This document shows, piece after piece, positions 20,497-29,952 of a stretch of 64,000 nucleotides of DNA. This stretch comes from CAVPTL01 sp963729195. Its GTDB lineage: Bacteria; Actinomycetota; Thermoleophilia; Gaiellales; JAICJC01. The notes beneath the pieces are model-generated. The model worked only from the letters and a program-made list of their open reading frames with translations. It made no database searches and was not told where the DNA came from. A program made the translations under genes and the position numbers. The DNA is taken from positions 1-64,000 of the forward strand of contig CAVSNF010000006.1 in NCBI GenBank assembly GCA_963729195.1. The letters run 5' to 3'. Position 1 is the first letter of the stretch. Each line of letters starts with the position of its first letter.

Positions 20497-20721
20497 CTAG
20501 GTGAGGGCAACCTCGTTGCGTTCCTGATCGAGCAGCCTGGTGTCCGCCACGTCGAAGCCGAAGCCCTCGACGATGCCGTGCACGCAGAACATCGCGACCA
20601 GGGACGTCTTGGCGGCGAATTCCACCTCGAACTCGTCACCGAGAACCAGGATGTAGCGCGTCGGCTCCTCGGTGAACTTGAACACGAGATCGAATCTACT
20701 CCGGCCGTGACGGCTATGCAA
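20497..20721 (-). CDS. Small hypothetical protein
   Basis: 74 residues from a TTG at 20721, or 62 from GTG 20685. The sequence (FKFTEEPTRYILVLGDEFEV, VHGIVEGFGFDVADTRLLDQ) looks like a compact alpha/beta protein and has normal codon use, with 13 bp to the convergent methyltransferase stop. No family is recognised, and neither start has a strong ribosome site. Confidence 0.45.
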   Translation of the reverse strand: MHSRHGRSRFDLVFKFTEEPTRYILVLGDEFEVEFAAKTSLVAMFCVHGIVEGFGFDVADTRLLDQERNEVALT

Positions 20722-20738
20722 CAGACCTCACATAATGC

Positions 20739-21854
20739 TTACGAGGTGCTCCTGAATTTCGGGTCCATGACCCGGCGATAACGGTCGGGGTCGGTCGGGC
20801 CCTCGGTCACGATCACGAGCGCCGAACGCGGAACTCCCACGTGTGCGAGCAGCGGCGCGCAGGCAGGATCTCGCAGCACCGCCCGTAACCCGGCGAGCCC
20901 GGCAGCACCTGACTCGCCCGACTCGATTCCCACCGTCGCAAGCGAGCGCATGGCTCGGTCAGCCTCCTCGTCGCCGACCACGACGGCGCCGGACAACCCC
21001 ACCCGAAGCGAATGCCAGGCGGTCGCCGAAGGGGTACCCGCATCCAGCCCGGCCATCGCGGTCGGAGTCGTCTCGACAGTAACCACCCGGTCTGCCGCCA
21101 GTGACGCTGCAACGCACGCAGCGCCGGCGGGATCGACAGCTACCGCCGCGGTCGTATGGCGGGCGGCCCAGCGCGCTCCGCACGCGGCCAATGCACCCAC
21201 TCCGGTCTGCAGCATCACCAGATCGATGTCAGCTCCGCCGGTCTGCTCGTCGATCTCGGAGAACAGCGTCGAATACCCCTCGATGACCCAGGCCGCAACC
21301 GGGCTCGAGCCGTCTAGGTCGGCGTCGTTGACGGCTCGGCAGGAGGCGTCACCGGCGGCGTCCGCGGCGGCCACGCGAACCGCCTCGTCGTAGCCGGCGG
21401 CGACATCGATAACGACCGCGCCCTCGTCGGCGATCGCCGCGCGCCTGGCCTTCGCCATCCCGGCCGGCACATAGATGGTTGCATCCAGATCAAGTGCGGC
21501 GGCCATCCGGGCAACCGCACGGCCGTGGTTTCCGTCCGTGGCGGTGGTCAGGCGCGTGATCCCTCGTTCGCCGGCGATCCGTCGAAGTGCAGTCAGGTCA
21601 GAGCCGCCGCCCAACAGCTGGGCGATCGCCCACGACGCCCCCAGGAACTTGAACGCCGGTAGTCCAAAGCGAGACGACTCATCCTTGATCAGGAGTCGCT
21701 CCAGCCCCAACTCGCGGGCGATCGACCCGCCCTCGATGAGCGGTGTCGGCTGGTAGCCCGCGAGCCCGCGGTGAAATCCCAGCGTGTCTGGCAGCCGTTC
21801 GAGGTGCGCGGGGCTGGGAGAGCCGGTGACGATCCTGATGTCGTCTGCGCTCAC
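20739..21854 (-). CDS. dpaL: Diaminopropionate ammonia-lyase family PLP enzyme
   Basis: 371 residues of fold-type II PLP enzyme. The DAP ammonia-lyase pattern is clear: LAGYQPTPLIEGG, LIKDESSRFGLPAFKFLGAS with the PLP lysine at about residue 69, TATDGNHGRAVA, AAWVIEGYSTLFSEI, MLQTGVGALAA, VGIESGESGAAGLAGL and IVTEGPTDPDRYR. Family members turn 2,3-diaminopropionate into pyruvate and two ammonia. The GTG start overlaps the stop of the ketopantoate-reductase-like gene (GTGA), so it is the third gene of a coupled operon with a CoA ligase. Threonine or serine dehydratase activity is the alternative, but the GESGA and DESSRFG motifs favour DpaL. Confidence 0.82.
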   Translation of the reverse strand: MSADDIRIVTGSPSPAHLERLPDTLGFHRGLAGYQPTPLIEGGSIARELGLERLLIKDESSRFGLPAFKFLGASWAIAQLLGGGSDLTALRRIAGERGITRLTTATDGNHGRAVARMAAALDLDATIYVPAGMAKARRAAIADEGAVVIDVAAGYDEAVRVAAADAAGDASCRAVNDADLDGSSPVAAWVIEGYSTLFSEIDEQTGGADIDLVMLQTGVGALAACGARWAARHTTAAVAVDPAGAACVAASLAADRVVTVETTPTAMAGLDAGTPSATAWHSLRVGLSGAVVVGDEEADRAMRSLATVGIESGESGAAGLAGLRAVLRDPACAPLLAHVGVPRSALVIVTEGPTDPDRYRRVMDPKFRSTS

Positions 21855-22831
21855 GCCTCGGCGAGTCCCAGCGTACGCGCGAGCAGCTCGGTGCTCACAG
21901 CGATCGCCCGCAGGCTGGGCACAGCGACACCGGTGAGGTCTGCCAGCTCGATCACCGCGGTCACGATCGCATCCAGCTCGAGCGTCTTTCCCGCCTCCAG
22001 ATCGAGCAGCGTCGAGGTCTTGTGCGCTCCCACCCGCTCGGCACCCTGCAACCGGCGCTCGATCTCGACGGCGGGCTCACAGCCGACCGCGCGGGCCACG
22101 TCGCGGGCCTCGGTCATGATCGTTCGCACCAGCTCGCGGGTGGGCGGGTAGCCGGTGATGTCAGACATGGTGGCGCGGGTCAGCGCGCTCAACGGGTTGA
22201 ACACGACGTTTCCGAGGAGCTTCACCCAGATGTCGTTTCGGATGTCAGTTTCGACTGGGCATTTGAGGCCGCCGGCGACCATGGCGTCCGCGAACTCGGT
22301 ACAGCGGTCGGAGATGGTGCCGTCGGGCTCGCCGATTGAGAATCGGGTGCCCTCGATGTGGCGGATCACGCCCGGCGCCTCGATCTCTGCGGCGCAGTAG
22401 ACGACACAGCCGATCGCACGCCGGGGCTCGATCGTGCGGCTGGTGGCTCCGCCGGGGTCGACAGCCTCGATCCGATGCCCCTTGAAGGGGCCGTCCAGCT
22501 CGTGGAAGTACCACCAGGGGATCCCATTTTGGGCTGCCACAACGGCCGTGTGCTCATGCATCAACGGTTCCAGGAGCGGCGCCGCCGAGGCGTAGGAGTA
22601 GGCCTTGAGGCCGAGGAAGACGACGTCGACGGGGCCGATCTCACTCGGATCCGAGGTCGCGGGCGGATTCGCCTGGAAGTCCCCTCGCGACGACAGCACC
22701 CGTACCCCGTCGCGCTTGATCGCTTCCAGATGGGGCCCGCGGGCGATCAGCGACACGTCCGCGCCGCCTCGATCGAGCGCCGCGCCCACGTAGGCACCGA
22801 TCGCCCCCGCACCCAGCACCGCGATCTTCAC
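21851..22831 (-). CDS. 2-dehydropantoate 2-reductase family protein
   Basis: 326 residues with the NADPH-binding GAGAIGAYVG at residues 7-16, VFLGLKAYS, AAQNGIPWWYF and a C-terminal helical domain, NDIWVKLLGNVVFNPLSALT, that carries the conserved Lys and Asn. The family reduces ketopantoate in pantothenate synthesis, but many actinobacterial paralogues in catabolic operons act on other 2-oxoacids. Its ATGA overlap with the CoA ligase upstream and GTGA overlap with the ammonia-lyase downstream make a non-pantothenate role plausible. Cytoplasmic. Confidence 0.82.
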   Translation of the reverse strand: MKIAVLGAGAIGAYVGAALDRGGADVSLIARGPHLEAIKRDGVRVLSSRGDFQANPPATSDPSEIGPVDVVFLGLKAYSYASAAPLLEPLMHEHTAVVAAQNGIPWWYFHELDGPFKGHRIEAVDPGGATSRTIEPRRAIGCVVYCAAEIEAPGVIRHIEGTRFSIGEPDGTISDRCTEFADAMVAGGLKCPVETDIRNDIWVKLLGNVVFNPLSALTRATMSDITGYPPTRELVRTIMTEARDVARAVGCEPAVEIERRLQGAERVGAHKTSTLLDLEAGKTLELDAIVTAVIELADLTGVAVPSLRAIAVSTELLARTLGLAEA

Positions 22832-24277
22832 AGCGAGCCGATCTGCTCGGCCAGCAACCGGCGCTGGACCTTGCCGGTCGGCCCCTTGGGGATCGCATCC
22901 ATCACCACGATCCGGGTCGGCACCTTGAACGACGCCAGCCGCTCGGCAGAGTGGGCTGCGAGTACCGAGTGGTCGACCTCGCCGTCTGCAACCACGACCG
23001 CGCCGACCACCTCGCCGTACTTTGTGTCGGGCAACGCGAAGGCAACCGCCTCGCGCACCGATGGGTGGCGCAGCAGCACCTCCTCGACCTCATGCGGGCT
23101 GATCTTCTCGCCTCCGCGGTTGATCAGCTCCTTGATGCGGCCGGCGAGGTGGAGATAGCCGTCGCTATCGAGCGTGCCGGAGTCGCCGGTGCGAAACCAC
23201 CCGTCCTGGAAGGCTGCGGCATTGGCCTCGGGGTTGTCCCGGTAGCCTTCCACGACTCCCGGCCCGCGGACGGCCACCTCGCCGTCGGGCATGATCGTCA
23301 GCTCCGCACCGGTGGCGACTCCGACTGAGCCGGCTCGCCGCTCTCCCGGCGGCAGCGGGTTGGAAGCCATCTGGTGGGCGGCCTCGGTCATGCCGTAGGC
23401 CTCGACCAGCGGCACCTGGAAGAGCGTCTCGAACCGTTGCAGCAACGCGGGGGCAAGCGACGAGGAGCACGACCGCGCGAACCGCAGCCCGTGCGGTGGG
23501 GGCGGTGCGGTCTCGGCTCGATCCGCCAGGATCCCGTGGATCGTCGGCACGGCCGAAAACCAGGTGACGCCGTGGCGATGGCTGTGTTCCCAAAACGCGC
23601 CGGCCGAGAACCGCCGCGGCACCAACACGGCGCCGCCCGCGTGCAGCTGGGCGAGGGTCGAGGCGACCAGGCCATGCACGTGAAACAGCGGCATCACGCA
23701 GTGCGAGACGTCGTCGGGGCCGAGGTTGTAGGTCGCGGCGATGGTCGCGGCCGAGGCCGCCAGGTTGCGCTGACGGATGGGCACGCCCTTGGGCCGCGAG
23801 GTCGTCCCGCTGGTGTGCAGCATCAGCGCGCACCGCCTCGGGATCCCGGTCAGGCAACTCGCCGGGGGCCCGCAGGCCGGTCAGCTCCAGCCGTTCGATG
23901 CCAAGCTCAGCGCACGCAGGCAGCGCCGCCTCGGCTGCATCGTCTTGCCACAGCATCGCGCGGGGTGTGAGGTCGGCCAGGTACGCGTGGAACTCACCCT
24001 CGGTGTAGGCGGGGTTGAGCGGCGCCGCTGCGGCGCCGGCCCGCACCACCGCCAGGAACGCGGCCACGATCTCCGGCCCATTGGGCAGCGAGAACGCCAC
24101 CGTGTCGCCCGCCCCGACTCCGTGGCCGACCAGCTCGCCGGCCAGGGCGTCCACCCGGTCGCGCAACTCTCCGAACGTCCACGAGCGGCCCGATTCGGGC
24201 TCCACCAGCGCCGGTGCCGAGTCGGGATGGTTGCCGAGGACGTCGAGTGGGCGATGGTCGGTCAAAGATTGCTCCAT
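22828..24277 (-). CDS. Acyl-CoA synthetase close to oxalate-CoA ligase (AAE3/Pcs60) type, one frameshift
   Basis: About 483 residues of an ANL-superfamily enzyme. AMP-binding motif: LMLHTSGTTSRPKGVPIRQR. Features shared with plant AAE3 and yeast Pcs60 oxalyl-CoA synthetases are MPLFHVHGLVASTLAQL, FWEHSHRHGVTWFSAVPTIH, AYGMTEAAHQMASNPLPPGE, GRIKELINRGGEKISPHEVE and PKGPTGKVQRRLLAEQ. The frame breaks near 23825, just before the P-loop; both halves are intact, so a base-call error is likely. Start ATG 24277 (MEQSLTDHRPLDVLG). It is the first gene of the operon with the reductase and DpaL. The substrate is inferred by similarity; other short acids remain possible. Confidence 0.78.
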
Positions 24278-24346
24278 GGTGAAGTATTGCCGCCCCGTCT
24301 CAAAGGGTGCGGGGCCACCCGTGCGGTTCACGTATTGTCTCGAAAC

Positions 24347-26419
24347 ATGGGTGATCTCAGCGACGTATGGATCGATCGGGATGTCAGCTGGTTGGAGTTC
24401 AACCGGCGCGTGTTGCAGGAGGCGTTCGACGAGCGAACCCCGCTGCTGGAGCGGGTCAAGTTCCTCGCGATCTTCTCGTCGAATCTGGATGAGTTCTTCC
24501 AGAAGCGGATGGGCATTGTCCGGCCGGCGCCTGAGGACGACAGTCTGGCCGGGACAGAGCGTCGCGAGCTGTTCGGCCGCAAGCGGGAGATGATCGTCGC
24601 CATGCTGGCGCAGCAGGCAGCCTGCTACCAGGACGAGCTGCGGCCGCGGCTGGCCGGGCACGGCATCCATCTCGCCGATTGGGAAGGCCTCACCGACGAC
24701 CAGCGCGCGGAGGCGTCGGCGCTGTTTCAGAGTGAGGTTCTGCCCGTCTTGACGCCGCTCAGCCTGGACGCTGCGCATCCATTTCCGTACGTGTCGAACC
24801 TGTCGACCTCGTGGGCGTTTCGGCTCGAGGATCCGGTCAGCGCCGAGTCGGTGCTGGTGCGGGTCAAGGTGCCCAGCGATCTGCCGCAGTGGGTGCGAGT
24901 GCGGGCCGGCGTGACTGCCGGAGAGCGCGTGTTTGTGGGTCTCGATCAGGTGATTCGCGCCAACGCCGAGGCACTGTTTCCGGGCATGGTGGTTGGCAAC
25001 GCGAGCCTGTTTCGCGTGTGTCGAGACGCGGAGGTCGAGCTCGATGAGGCCGACGCGGTGAGCAAGCGCATGATGGTTGAGGAGGAACTCCGGCAACGCC
25101 GCTTCGAGCCGGTCGTCCGGCTCGAGGTGCAGCCGGGTGCCGAGGCCTCGATGGTCGCAGAACTCGAGACGCGGTTCGGACTGACAGCGGACGACGTGTA
25201 CGAGATGCCGGCCCTGCTCGACTACACGACCCTGTTTGAGGTGGCTGGGTTGGAGGTCGAGTCGCTGCGCGATTCGCCCTGGACGCCGCTGCCGCCGATC
25301 GGACTGGAGTCGGACTCTGACATCTTTGCGGCGATTCGCAGCGGCGACATCCTGCTTCACCACCCGTACGACAGCTTCAACATGAGTGTCGAGCGGTTCA
25401 TCCGCGAGGCCGCAGACGACCCGCTCACGGTTTCCATCAAGATGACGGTCTACCGGGTCGGCGACGACACGCCGTTTGTGCAGTCGCTGATTCGGGCAGC
25501 GGAGGCGGGCAAGCAGGTTGCGTGTGTGATCGAGCTGAACGCGCGCTTCGACGAGGAGCGAAACATCCACTGGTCGCGTGAGCTGGAGAGCGTCGGCGCC
25601 CATGTGGTGTTCGGCGTGTCCGGGTTGAAGACTCACAGCAAGACCGCGCTGGTGGTGCGCAGGGAGGACACGGGCATGCGCTGCTACGCCCATATCGCGA
25701 CCGGCAACTACCACACCCGCACCGCCAAGTTGTACGAGGACATCGGTCTGCTCACCACCGACCCGCGGATTACCGGCGACGTTGTGACCCTGTTCAACTT
25801 CCTCACGGGACGTTCACGCACGCCGGCGTTCGGCGCGCTGCTGATCGCGCCGATCTACATGCGGGCTCGATTCGTCGAGCTGGTCGAACGAGAGATCGCA
25901 AATCACGAGGCCGGCCGTCCGGCGCGGATCGTCTGCAAGATGAATCAGCTCGAGGACAAGGAGATGTGTGCGCTGCTTGTGCGGGCCTCGCAGGCCGGCG
26001 TCCCGATCCAGCTGATCGTGCGCGGACTGTGCTGCCTGGCCCCCGGGGTTCCGGGGCTGACGGAGAACATCAGCATCCGCTCGATCGTCGGTCGCTTCCT
26101 CGAGCACTCCCGCATCTTTCACTTCGCCGACGGCTCTGACGATCCGCTCGAGGGAACATTCCTCATCGGCTCGGCCGACTGGATGCACCGCAACCTGTCC
26201 GCGCGGGTGGAGGCCGCCGTCCCGGTGGGCGACCGCCGCCTGCGGGCTCGGCTGTGGGAGATCCTCGAGATCGGCTTGGCCGACCGGCGCACCGCGTGGG
26301 AGCTGCAATCTCACGGCGGGTATCTGCGGCTCCAACCCGGTCCCGAGGACGGCGTCGGGCATGAAGGTACACACGCCACGCTGATGCACCTGGCGCTCGC
26401 CCGGCACCACATCGAGTGA
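24347..26419 (+). CDS. ppk1: Polyphosphate kinase
   Basis: 690 residues, the usual PPK1 length. It makes and remodels inorganic polyphosphate from ATP. N domain: DRDVSWLEFNRRVLQEAFDE and FLAIFSSNLDEFFQKRMG. Head domain: LTPLSLDAAHPFPYVSNLS. The catalytic C domains contain LLHHPYDSF, IKMTVYRVGDDTPFV, the phospho-histidine region GLKTHSKTALVVRRE, HIATGNYHTRTAKLYEDIGL, and a second histidine region RIFHFADGSDD followed by GSADWMHRNL. All family landmarks are present and the frame is unbroken. It is divergent from the CoA ligase and stands alone. Confidence 0.96.
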   Translation: MGDLSDVWIDRDVSWLEFNRRVLQEAFDERTPLLERVKFLAIFSSNLDEFFQKRMGIVRPAPEDDSLAGTERRELFGRKREMIVAMLAQQAACYQDELRPRLAGHGIHLADWEGLTDDQRAEASALFQSEVLPVLTPLSLDAAHPFPYVSNLSTSWAFRLEDPVSAESVLVRVKVPSDLPQWVRVRAGVTAGERVFVGLDQVIRANAEALFPGMVVGNASLFRVCRDAEVELDEADAVSKRMMVEEELRQRRFEPVVRLEVQPGAEASMVAELETRFGLTADDVYEMPALLDYTTLFEVAGLEVESLRDSPWTPLPPIGLESDSDIFAAIRSGDILLHHPYDSFNMSVERFIREAADDPLTVSIKMTVYRVGDDTPFVQSLIRAAEAGKQVACVIELNARFDEERNIHWSRELESVGAHVVFGVSGLKTHSKTALVVRREDTGMRCYAHIATGNYHTRTAKLYEDIGLLTTDPRITGDVVTLFNFLTGRSRTPAFGALLIAPIYMRARFVELVEREIANHEAGRPARIVCKMNQLEDKEMCALLVRASQAGVPIQLIVRGLCCLAPGVPGLTENISIRSIVGRFLEHSRIFHFADGSDDPLEGTFLIGSADWMHRNLSARVEAAVPVGDRRLRARLWEILEIGLADRRTAWELQSHGGYLRLQPGPEDGVGHEGTHATLMHLALARHHIE

Positions 26420-26465
26420 CGCCGATCGGGGCGTCCACCGGGGCCGCTGGCTACGATGGGCTGAG

Positions 26466-27362
26466 ATGACCGCCGTTATTCTGGCCGAGTCGCTGACCAA
26501 GCGATTTGGCTCCATCACAGCCGTCGATGATCTTTCCTTCGAGCTCGAGCCGGGCACGGTGACCGGGTTTTTGGGGCCGAACGGCGCCGGCAAGACCACG
26601 ACGCTGCGGATGCTGTTGGGCTTGGCGATGCCGTCGAGCGGTCGAGCGATGGTGTTCGGGACGAGCTATGCCAAGCTCGATCATCCGCTGCATCGCGTGG
26701 GCGCCGTGCTCGAGGCGACCGACTTTCATCCCGGCCGTTCGGGTCGCAACCATCTGCGCATGTTGGGTCGCGCGGGGGGTGTTTCGGACGCGCGGGTGGA
26801 GGAGGTGCTGCGGTTGGTGGAACTCGACTCGGCGGGCGATCGCCGCGTCAAGGGCTATTCGCTGGGGATGCGCCAGCGGCTCGGGCTGGCATCGGCGCTG
26901 CTCGGTGATCCCGACCTGTTGATTCTCGACGAGCCGGCCAACGGCCTGGATCCCGAGGGTGTGCGCTGGCTGCGTGATTTCCTGCGCGCGTATGCCGCCG
27001 GTGGGCGGACGGTGCTCGTCTCAAGCCATGTGCTGGCTGAGGTCGCCCAGACCGTCGATCACGTCCTGATCGTCGCCAAGGGCCGGCTTGTGATCGAGTC
27101 GCCGCTGGCCGAGCTGACCAACCGCGTCGGTGGATCTGTGCGCGTGCGCAGCCCTCAAGCCGCGAAGCTTCAAGACGTGCTGGAACGTGCGGGTGCCACG
27201 GTCACGGCCGGCGAGGACGGCGCGCTGGTGGTCAACGGCGTTCCCAGCGAGCAGATCGGGGAGCTGGCCGCAGCCGACGCCATCGTGTTGCACGAGCTCT
27301 CCCGCGCGGGCGCCTCGCTGGAGCAGATCTTTCTCGAGCTGACGTCCGGGGCGGGATCGTGA
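26466..27362 (+). CDS. ABC exporter ATP-binding protein
   Basis: 298 residues. Walker A GPNGAGKTTTLRML, Q-loop region VLEATDFHPGRSG, signature YSLGMRQRLGLASALL, Walker B LLILDEPANGLDPEG, switch His in VLVSSHVLAEV. The C-terminal extension and the GVSDARVEEVL region match the DrrA/YhcH class that works with a separate small permease. Its last codons overlap the GTG of the permease gene (GTGA). A drug, lipid or bacteriocin-type export role is usual for the class; the cargo is unknown. Confidence 0.9.
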   Translation: MTAVILAESLTKRFGSITAVDDLSFELEPGTVTGFLGPNGAGKTTTLRMLLGLAMPSSGRAMVFGTSYAKLDHPLHRVGAVLEATDFHPGRSGRNHLRMLGRAGGVSDARVEEVLRLVELDSAGDRRVKGYSLGMRQRLGLASALLGDPDLLILDEPANGLDPEGVRWLRDFLRAYAAGGRTVLVSSHVLAEVAQTVDHVLIVAKGRLVIESPLAELTNRVGGSVRVRSPQAAKLQDVLERAGATVTAGEDGALVVNGVPSEQIGELAAADAIVLHELSRAGASLEQIFLELTSGAGS

Positions 27363-28087
27363 TCAATCAGATCCGCGCTGAGGTGCTGAAGATCCGCTCG
27401 ACGCGGACGACGCTGGGGTTCGTTGCCGGGACGGTGGTGCTGGTGGTCGCGATTACGCTGCTCACGGGACTTCTGTCGGACGCGCTGCACACGGTCGAGG
27501 ATCAGCGCCAGCTGCTCGGGCTCGGAGGCATCGCCGGCCTGTTCTCAGCCTTGGCGGGCATCCTGGTGATCACCGGCGAGTATCGATTCGGCACGATTCG
27601 CCCGACGTTCCTCGTCTCGCCCAGCTGGACTCGCATTCTGGGAGCCAAGGTGGTGGCCAGCATGATCGCAGGAGTTGTGTTTGCTGTGATCGGGATGGCG
27701 CTTTCGATTGGGCTGGGCTATCTGTGTCTCAAGCATGGCGGCTTCCCGATCGAGTTTCACGCCGCCGACTGGGCGTACCTGCTGTTCGGTGTGATCGCCG
27801 GCACCGCCATCTGGGGTGGCATCGGGGTCGGGCTGGGCACCCTGATCCGAAACCAGATCGCCGCCGTGATCGTGCTGCTGGCGTGGACGTTTGTGATCGA
27901 AAACCTGGTGTTCGCGTTGCTTCCCGGACTGGGGCGCTACGGCCCCAATCAGGCGCAGAACGCGATGATGCACTCGAACGCCGATCATCTGCTCTCGCCC
28001 GCCGCCGGCACGGCCGTGCTGATTCTGTGGATGCTCGTACTCACCGCGTTGGGCGCGGCGTGGACATCGCGTCGCGACGTGGCATGA
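27359..28087 (+). CDS. ABC-2 type transporter permease
   Basis: 242 residues starting at GTG 27359 (INQIRAEVLKIRSTRTTLGF, the typical ABC-2 N-terminus), then about six spans including GILVITGEYRFGTIRPTFLV, a conserved ABC-2 loop, and GVGLGTLIRNQIAAVIVLL. It is the membrane partner of the ATPase before it, by translational coupling. The TGA stop overlaps the next ATG. Confidence 0.88.
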   Translation: MINQIRAEVLKIRSTRTTLGFVAGTVVLVVAITLLTGLLSDALHTVEDQRQLLGLGGIAGLFSALAGILVITGEYRFGTIRPTFLVSPSWTRILGAKVVASMIAGVVFAVIGMALSIGLGYLCLKHGGFPIEFHAADWAYLLFGVIAGTAIWGGIGVGLGTLIRNQIAAVIVLLAWTFVIENLVFALLPGLGRYGPNQAQNAMMHSNADHLLSPAAGTAVLILWMLVLTALGAAWTSRRDVA

Positions 28088-29194
28088 CCCACACCGCCGG
28101 ACAGCCACGCGCACGAGCGATCGGCATTCCGTTCCCGGGCGAACCGGGCGAGTTGAACGCGATCACCGACGTGCCCGGTGTCGAGGTGGGCTTGACCACG
28201 TTGATCGAGGGCGATGACGTGCGCACCGGCGTGACCGCGATCCTCCCCCGTGGTCGATCCGACCCCGGCGACCCCTGTGCCGCCGGGCTTCTACTCCCTG
28301 AACGGCAACGGTGAGATGACGGGTGTGTCGTGGATCGAGGAGTCGGGCACGGTATCGCTTCCCATCACGCTGACCAACACGCATTCGGTGGGTACCGCGC
28401 ACGAGGCCACGATCCGGTGGATGGTCGACCACTTCCCCGAGATCGCCCGGGCCTGGCTGCTCCCGGTTGCGGCCGAGACGTGGGATGGCTACCTGAATGA
28501 CATCAACGGTCTGCACGTCTCGGCGGCCCACGTCATGGACGCGATCTCCTCGGCCCGCCCCGGCGCGGTGGAGGAGGGGTCGGTGGGCGGCGGTACCGGC
28601 ATGAACTGTTATGGCTTCAAGGGGGGTACGGGCACGGCCTCGCGCGTGGTTGCGATCGGGTCGACCAGCTATCGCGTGGGGGTGCTGCTGCAATGCAACT
28701 TCGGCTCGCGCCACGAGTTGACGATCGCCGGCGTGCCGATGGGCGAAGCGCTTCAGGCCGACAATCCACTCGAGGATGAGGAGTGGTTCACCGCCGGCAG
28801 CGGCTCGGTGATCGGGATCGTCGCCACCGACGCGCCGCTGCTCCCCGGGCAGTGCAAGGCGCTGGCCCGGAGGGTGCCGCTGGGGCTGGCCCGCACGGGC
28901 ACCACCGGATCGCATTTCTCCGGCGACCTCTTCCTCGCGTTGTCGACCGCCAATCGGGGCGCGTTCGGCACCGGGCTTGCGGTCAGCGACCCCGCCGAGC
29001 CTGTGGTCAGGAGCCTCGAGTTCGTCGACTGGAAGTGGATGGATGAGATCTTTGCGGGCGTCGTTCAGGCCACCGAAGAAGCGGTGGTCAACGCCCTGGT
29101 CGTCAATCGGGAGATGGTCGGGCGCGACGGTCACCGGACTCCCGCACTGCCCCATGACGAGGTAACGAGACTGCTTCAGTCACGTCTGCGCTGA
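28084..29194 (+). CDS. P1 family peptidase (DmpA/BapA-like aminopeptidase), one frameshift
   Basis: About 370 residues. N-terminal GELNAITDVPGVEVGLTTL is the family hallmark; after a shift near 28286 the frame continues FYSLNGNGEMTGVSWIEESG, TNTHSVGTAHEATIRWM and VGGGTGMNCYGFKGGTGTASR, the region of the self-processing nucleophile in DmpA. Family members are N-terminal nucleophile hydrolases that cleave D- or beta-aminoacyl peptides. The substrate here is not known. It is coupled to the ABC genes by ATGA, which may mean only a shared transcript. The break falls in a G/C run and looks like an error. Confidence 0.82.
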
Positions 29195-29196
29195 CG

Positions 29197-29217
29197 CCTG
29201 CGGTCGGAGGCCGCAGG
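29197..29217. terminator. Hairpin after the P1 peptidase gene
   Basis: CCTGCGG, seven-base loop, CCGCAGG, starting two bases after the stop codon. There is no T-tract. It is a plausible end for the ABC/peptidase transcript or a 3' stabiliser. Confidence 0.4.
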
Positions 29218-29244
29218 ACTCGACCCGCCCGCGGCGAACTTGTC

Positions 29245-29874
29245 GTGGTGGAAACCGTGCCGTACCCCGCGAGCCTCGAGATCGACTATCCCGATCGGGC
29301 GCTGAACCGTATGACGACGTTCTTTCGGGTGTTTACGGTGATTCCGATCGCGATTGTGCTCGGATCGCTGTCCCAGTCCGAGTACGCCGTGAACTCCGGC
29401 GGCCACACCAACACGTACGCGGCCGGAGCCGCTGGAATGCTGTTCTTTCCGGTGCTGCTGATGCTGCTTTTCCGCCGCAAGTACCCCGGCTGGTGGTTTG
29501 ATTGGAACCTCGAGCTGACCCGGTTCTCGACCCGTGTGGGGGCCTACATTGCGCTACTGGACGACACGTATCCGTCCACCGACGAGGAACAATCGGTGCA
29601 TCTCCAGATCGAGCGGCCCGACGGCGAACAGCTGTCGCGGTGGCTCCCGCTGGTGAAGTGGCTGCTTGCGATTCCCCACTTCATCATCCTTGGATTCCTC
29701 TACATCGGGGTCTTCTTCGTGGTGGTGTTCGCGTGGTTTGCGATCCTCTTCACCGGCCGCTACCCCCGTGGAGCGTTCGGATTCGTGGTCGGTGTGATGC
29801 GCTGGACGCTGCACGTGACGGCCTATGCCATCCTGCTCACGACGGATCGCTATCCGCCGTTCAGCATGGACTGA
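29245..29874 (+). CDS. DUF4389 membrane protein
   Basis: 209 residues from GTG 29245. Three or four hydrophobic spans; the family pattern YPDRALNRMTTFFRVFTVIP, then FPVLLMLLFRRKYPGWWFDW, FSTRVGAYIALLDDTYPS, LVKWLLAIPHFIILGFLYIG and LFTGRYPRGAFGFVVGVMRW is clear. The function of DUF4389 proteins is unknown. Stands alone. Confidence 0.88.
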   Translation: MVETVPYPASLEIDYPDRALNRMTTFFRVFTVIPIAIVLGSLSQSEYAVNSGGHTNTYAAGAAGMLFFPVLLMLLFRRKYPGWWFDWNLELTRFSTRVGAYIALLDDTYPSTDEEQSVHLQIERPDGEQLSRWLPLVKWLLAIPHFIILGFLYIGVFFVVVFAWFAILFTGRYPRGAFGFVVGVMRWTLHVTAYAILLTTDRYPPFSMD

Positions 29875-29952
29875 GGTCGCGTGGCCCCGTAGTTCCCCGT
29901 TGGCCCGATCGGTCTTCTCGCTGATGCCGGGGCCGCCCGATGGCGTCAGGCT

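Noticed and set aside
20843..21393. Plus-strand open frames opposite DpaL
   Set aside because: Ser/Arg/Ala-rich shadow frames; DpaL on the minus strand is unbroken with all PLP motifs.
23165..25714. 849-residue open frame on the minus strand
   Set aside because: Only its C-terminal part is the true CoA ligase N-terminus; the rest is antisense to polyphosphate kinase, which has full family motifs.
28163..29155. 330-residue minus-strand open frame opposite the P1 peptidase
   Set aside because: Antisense shadow; the plus strand carries all P1 family motifs.
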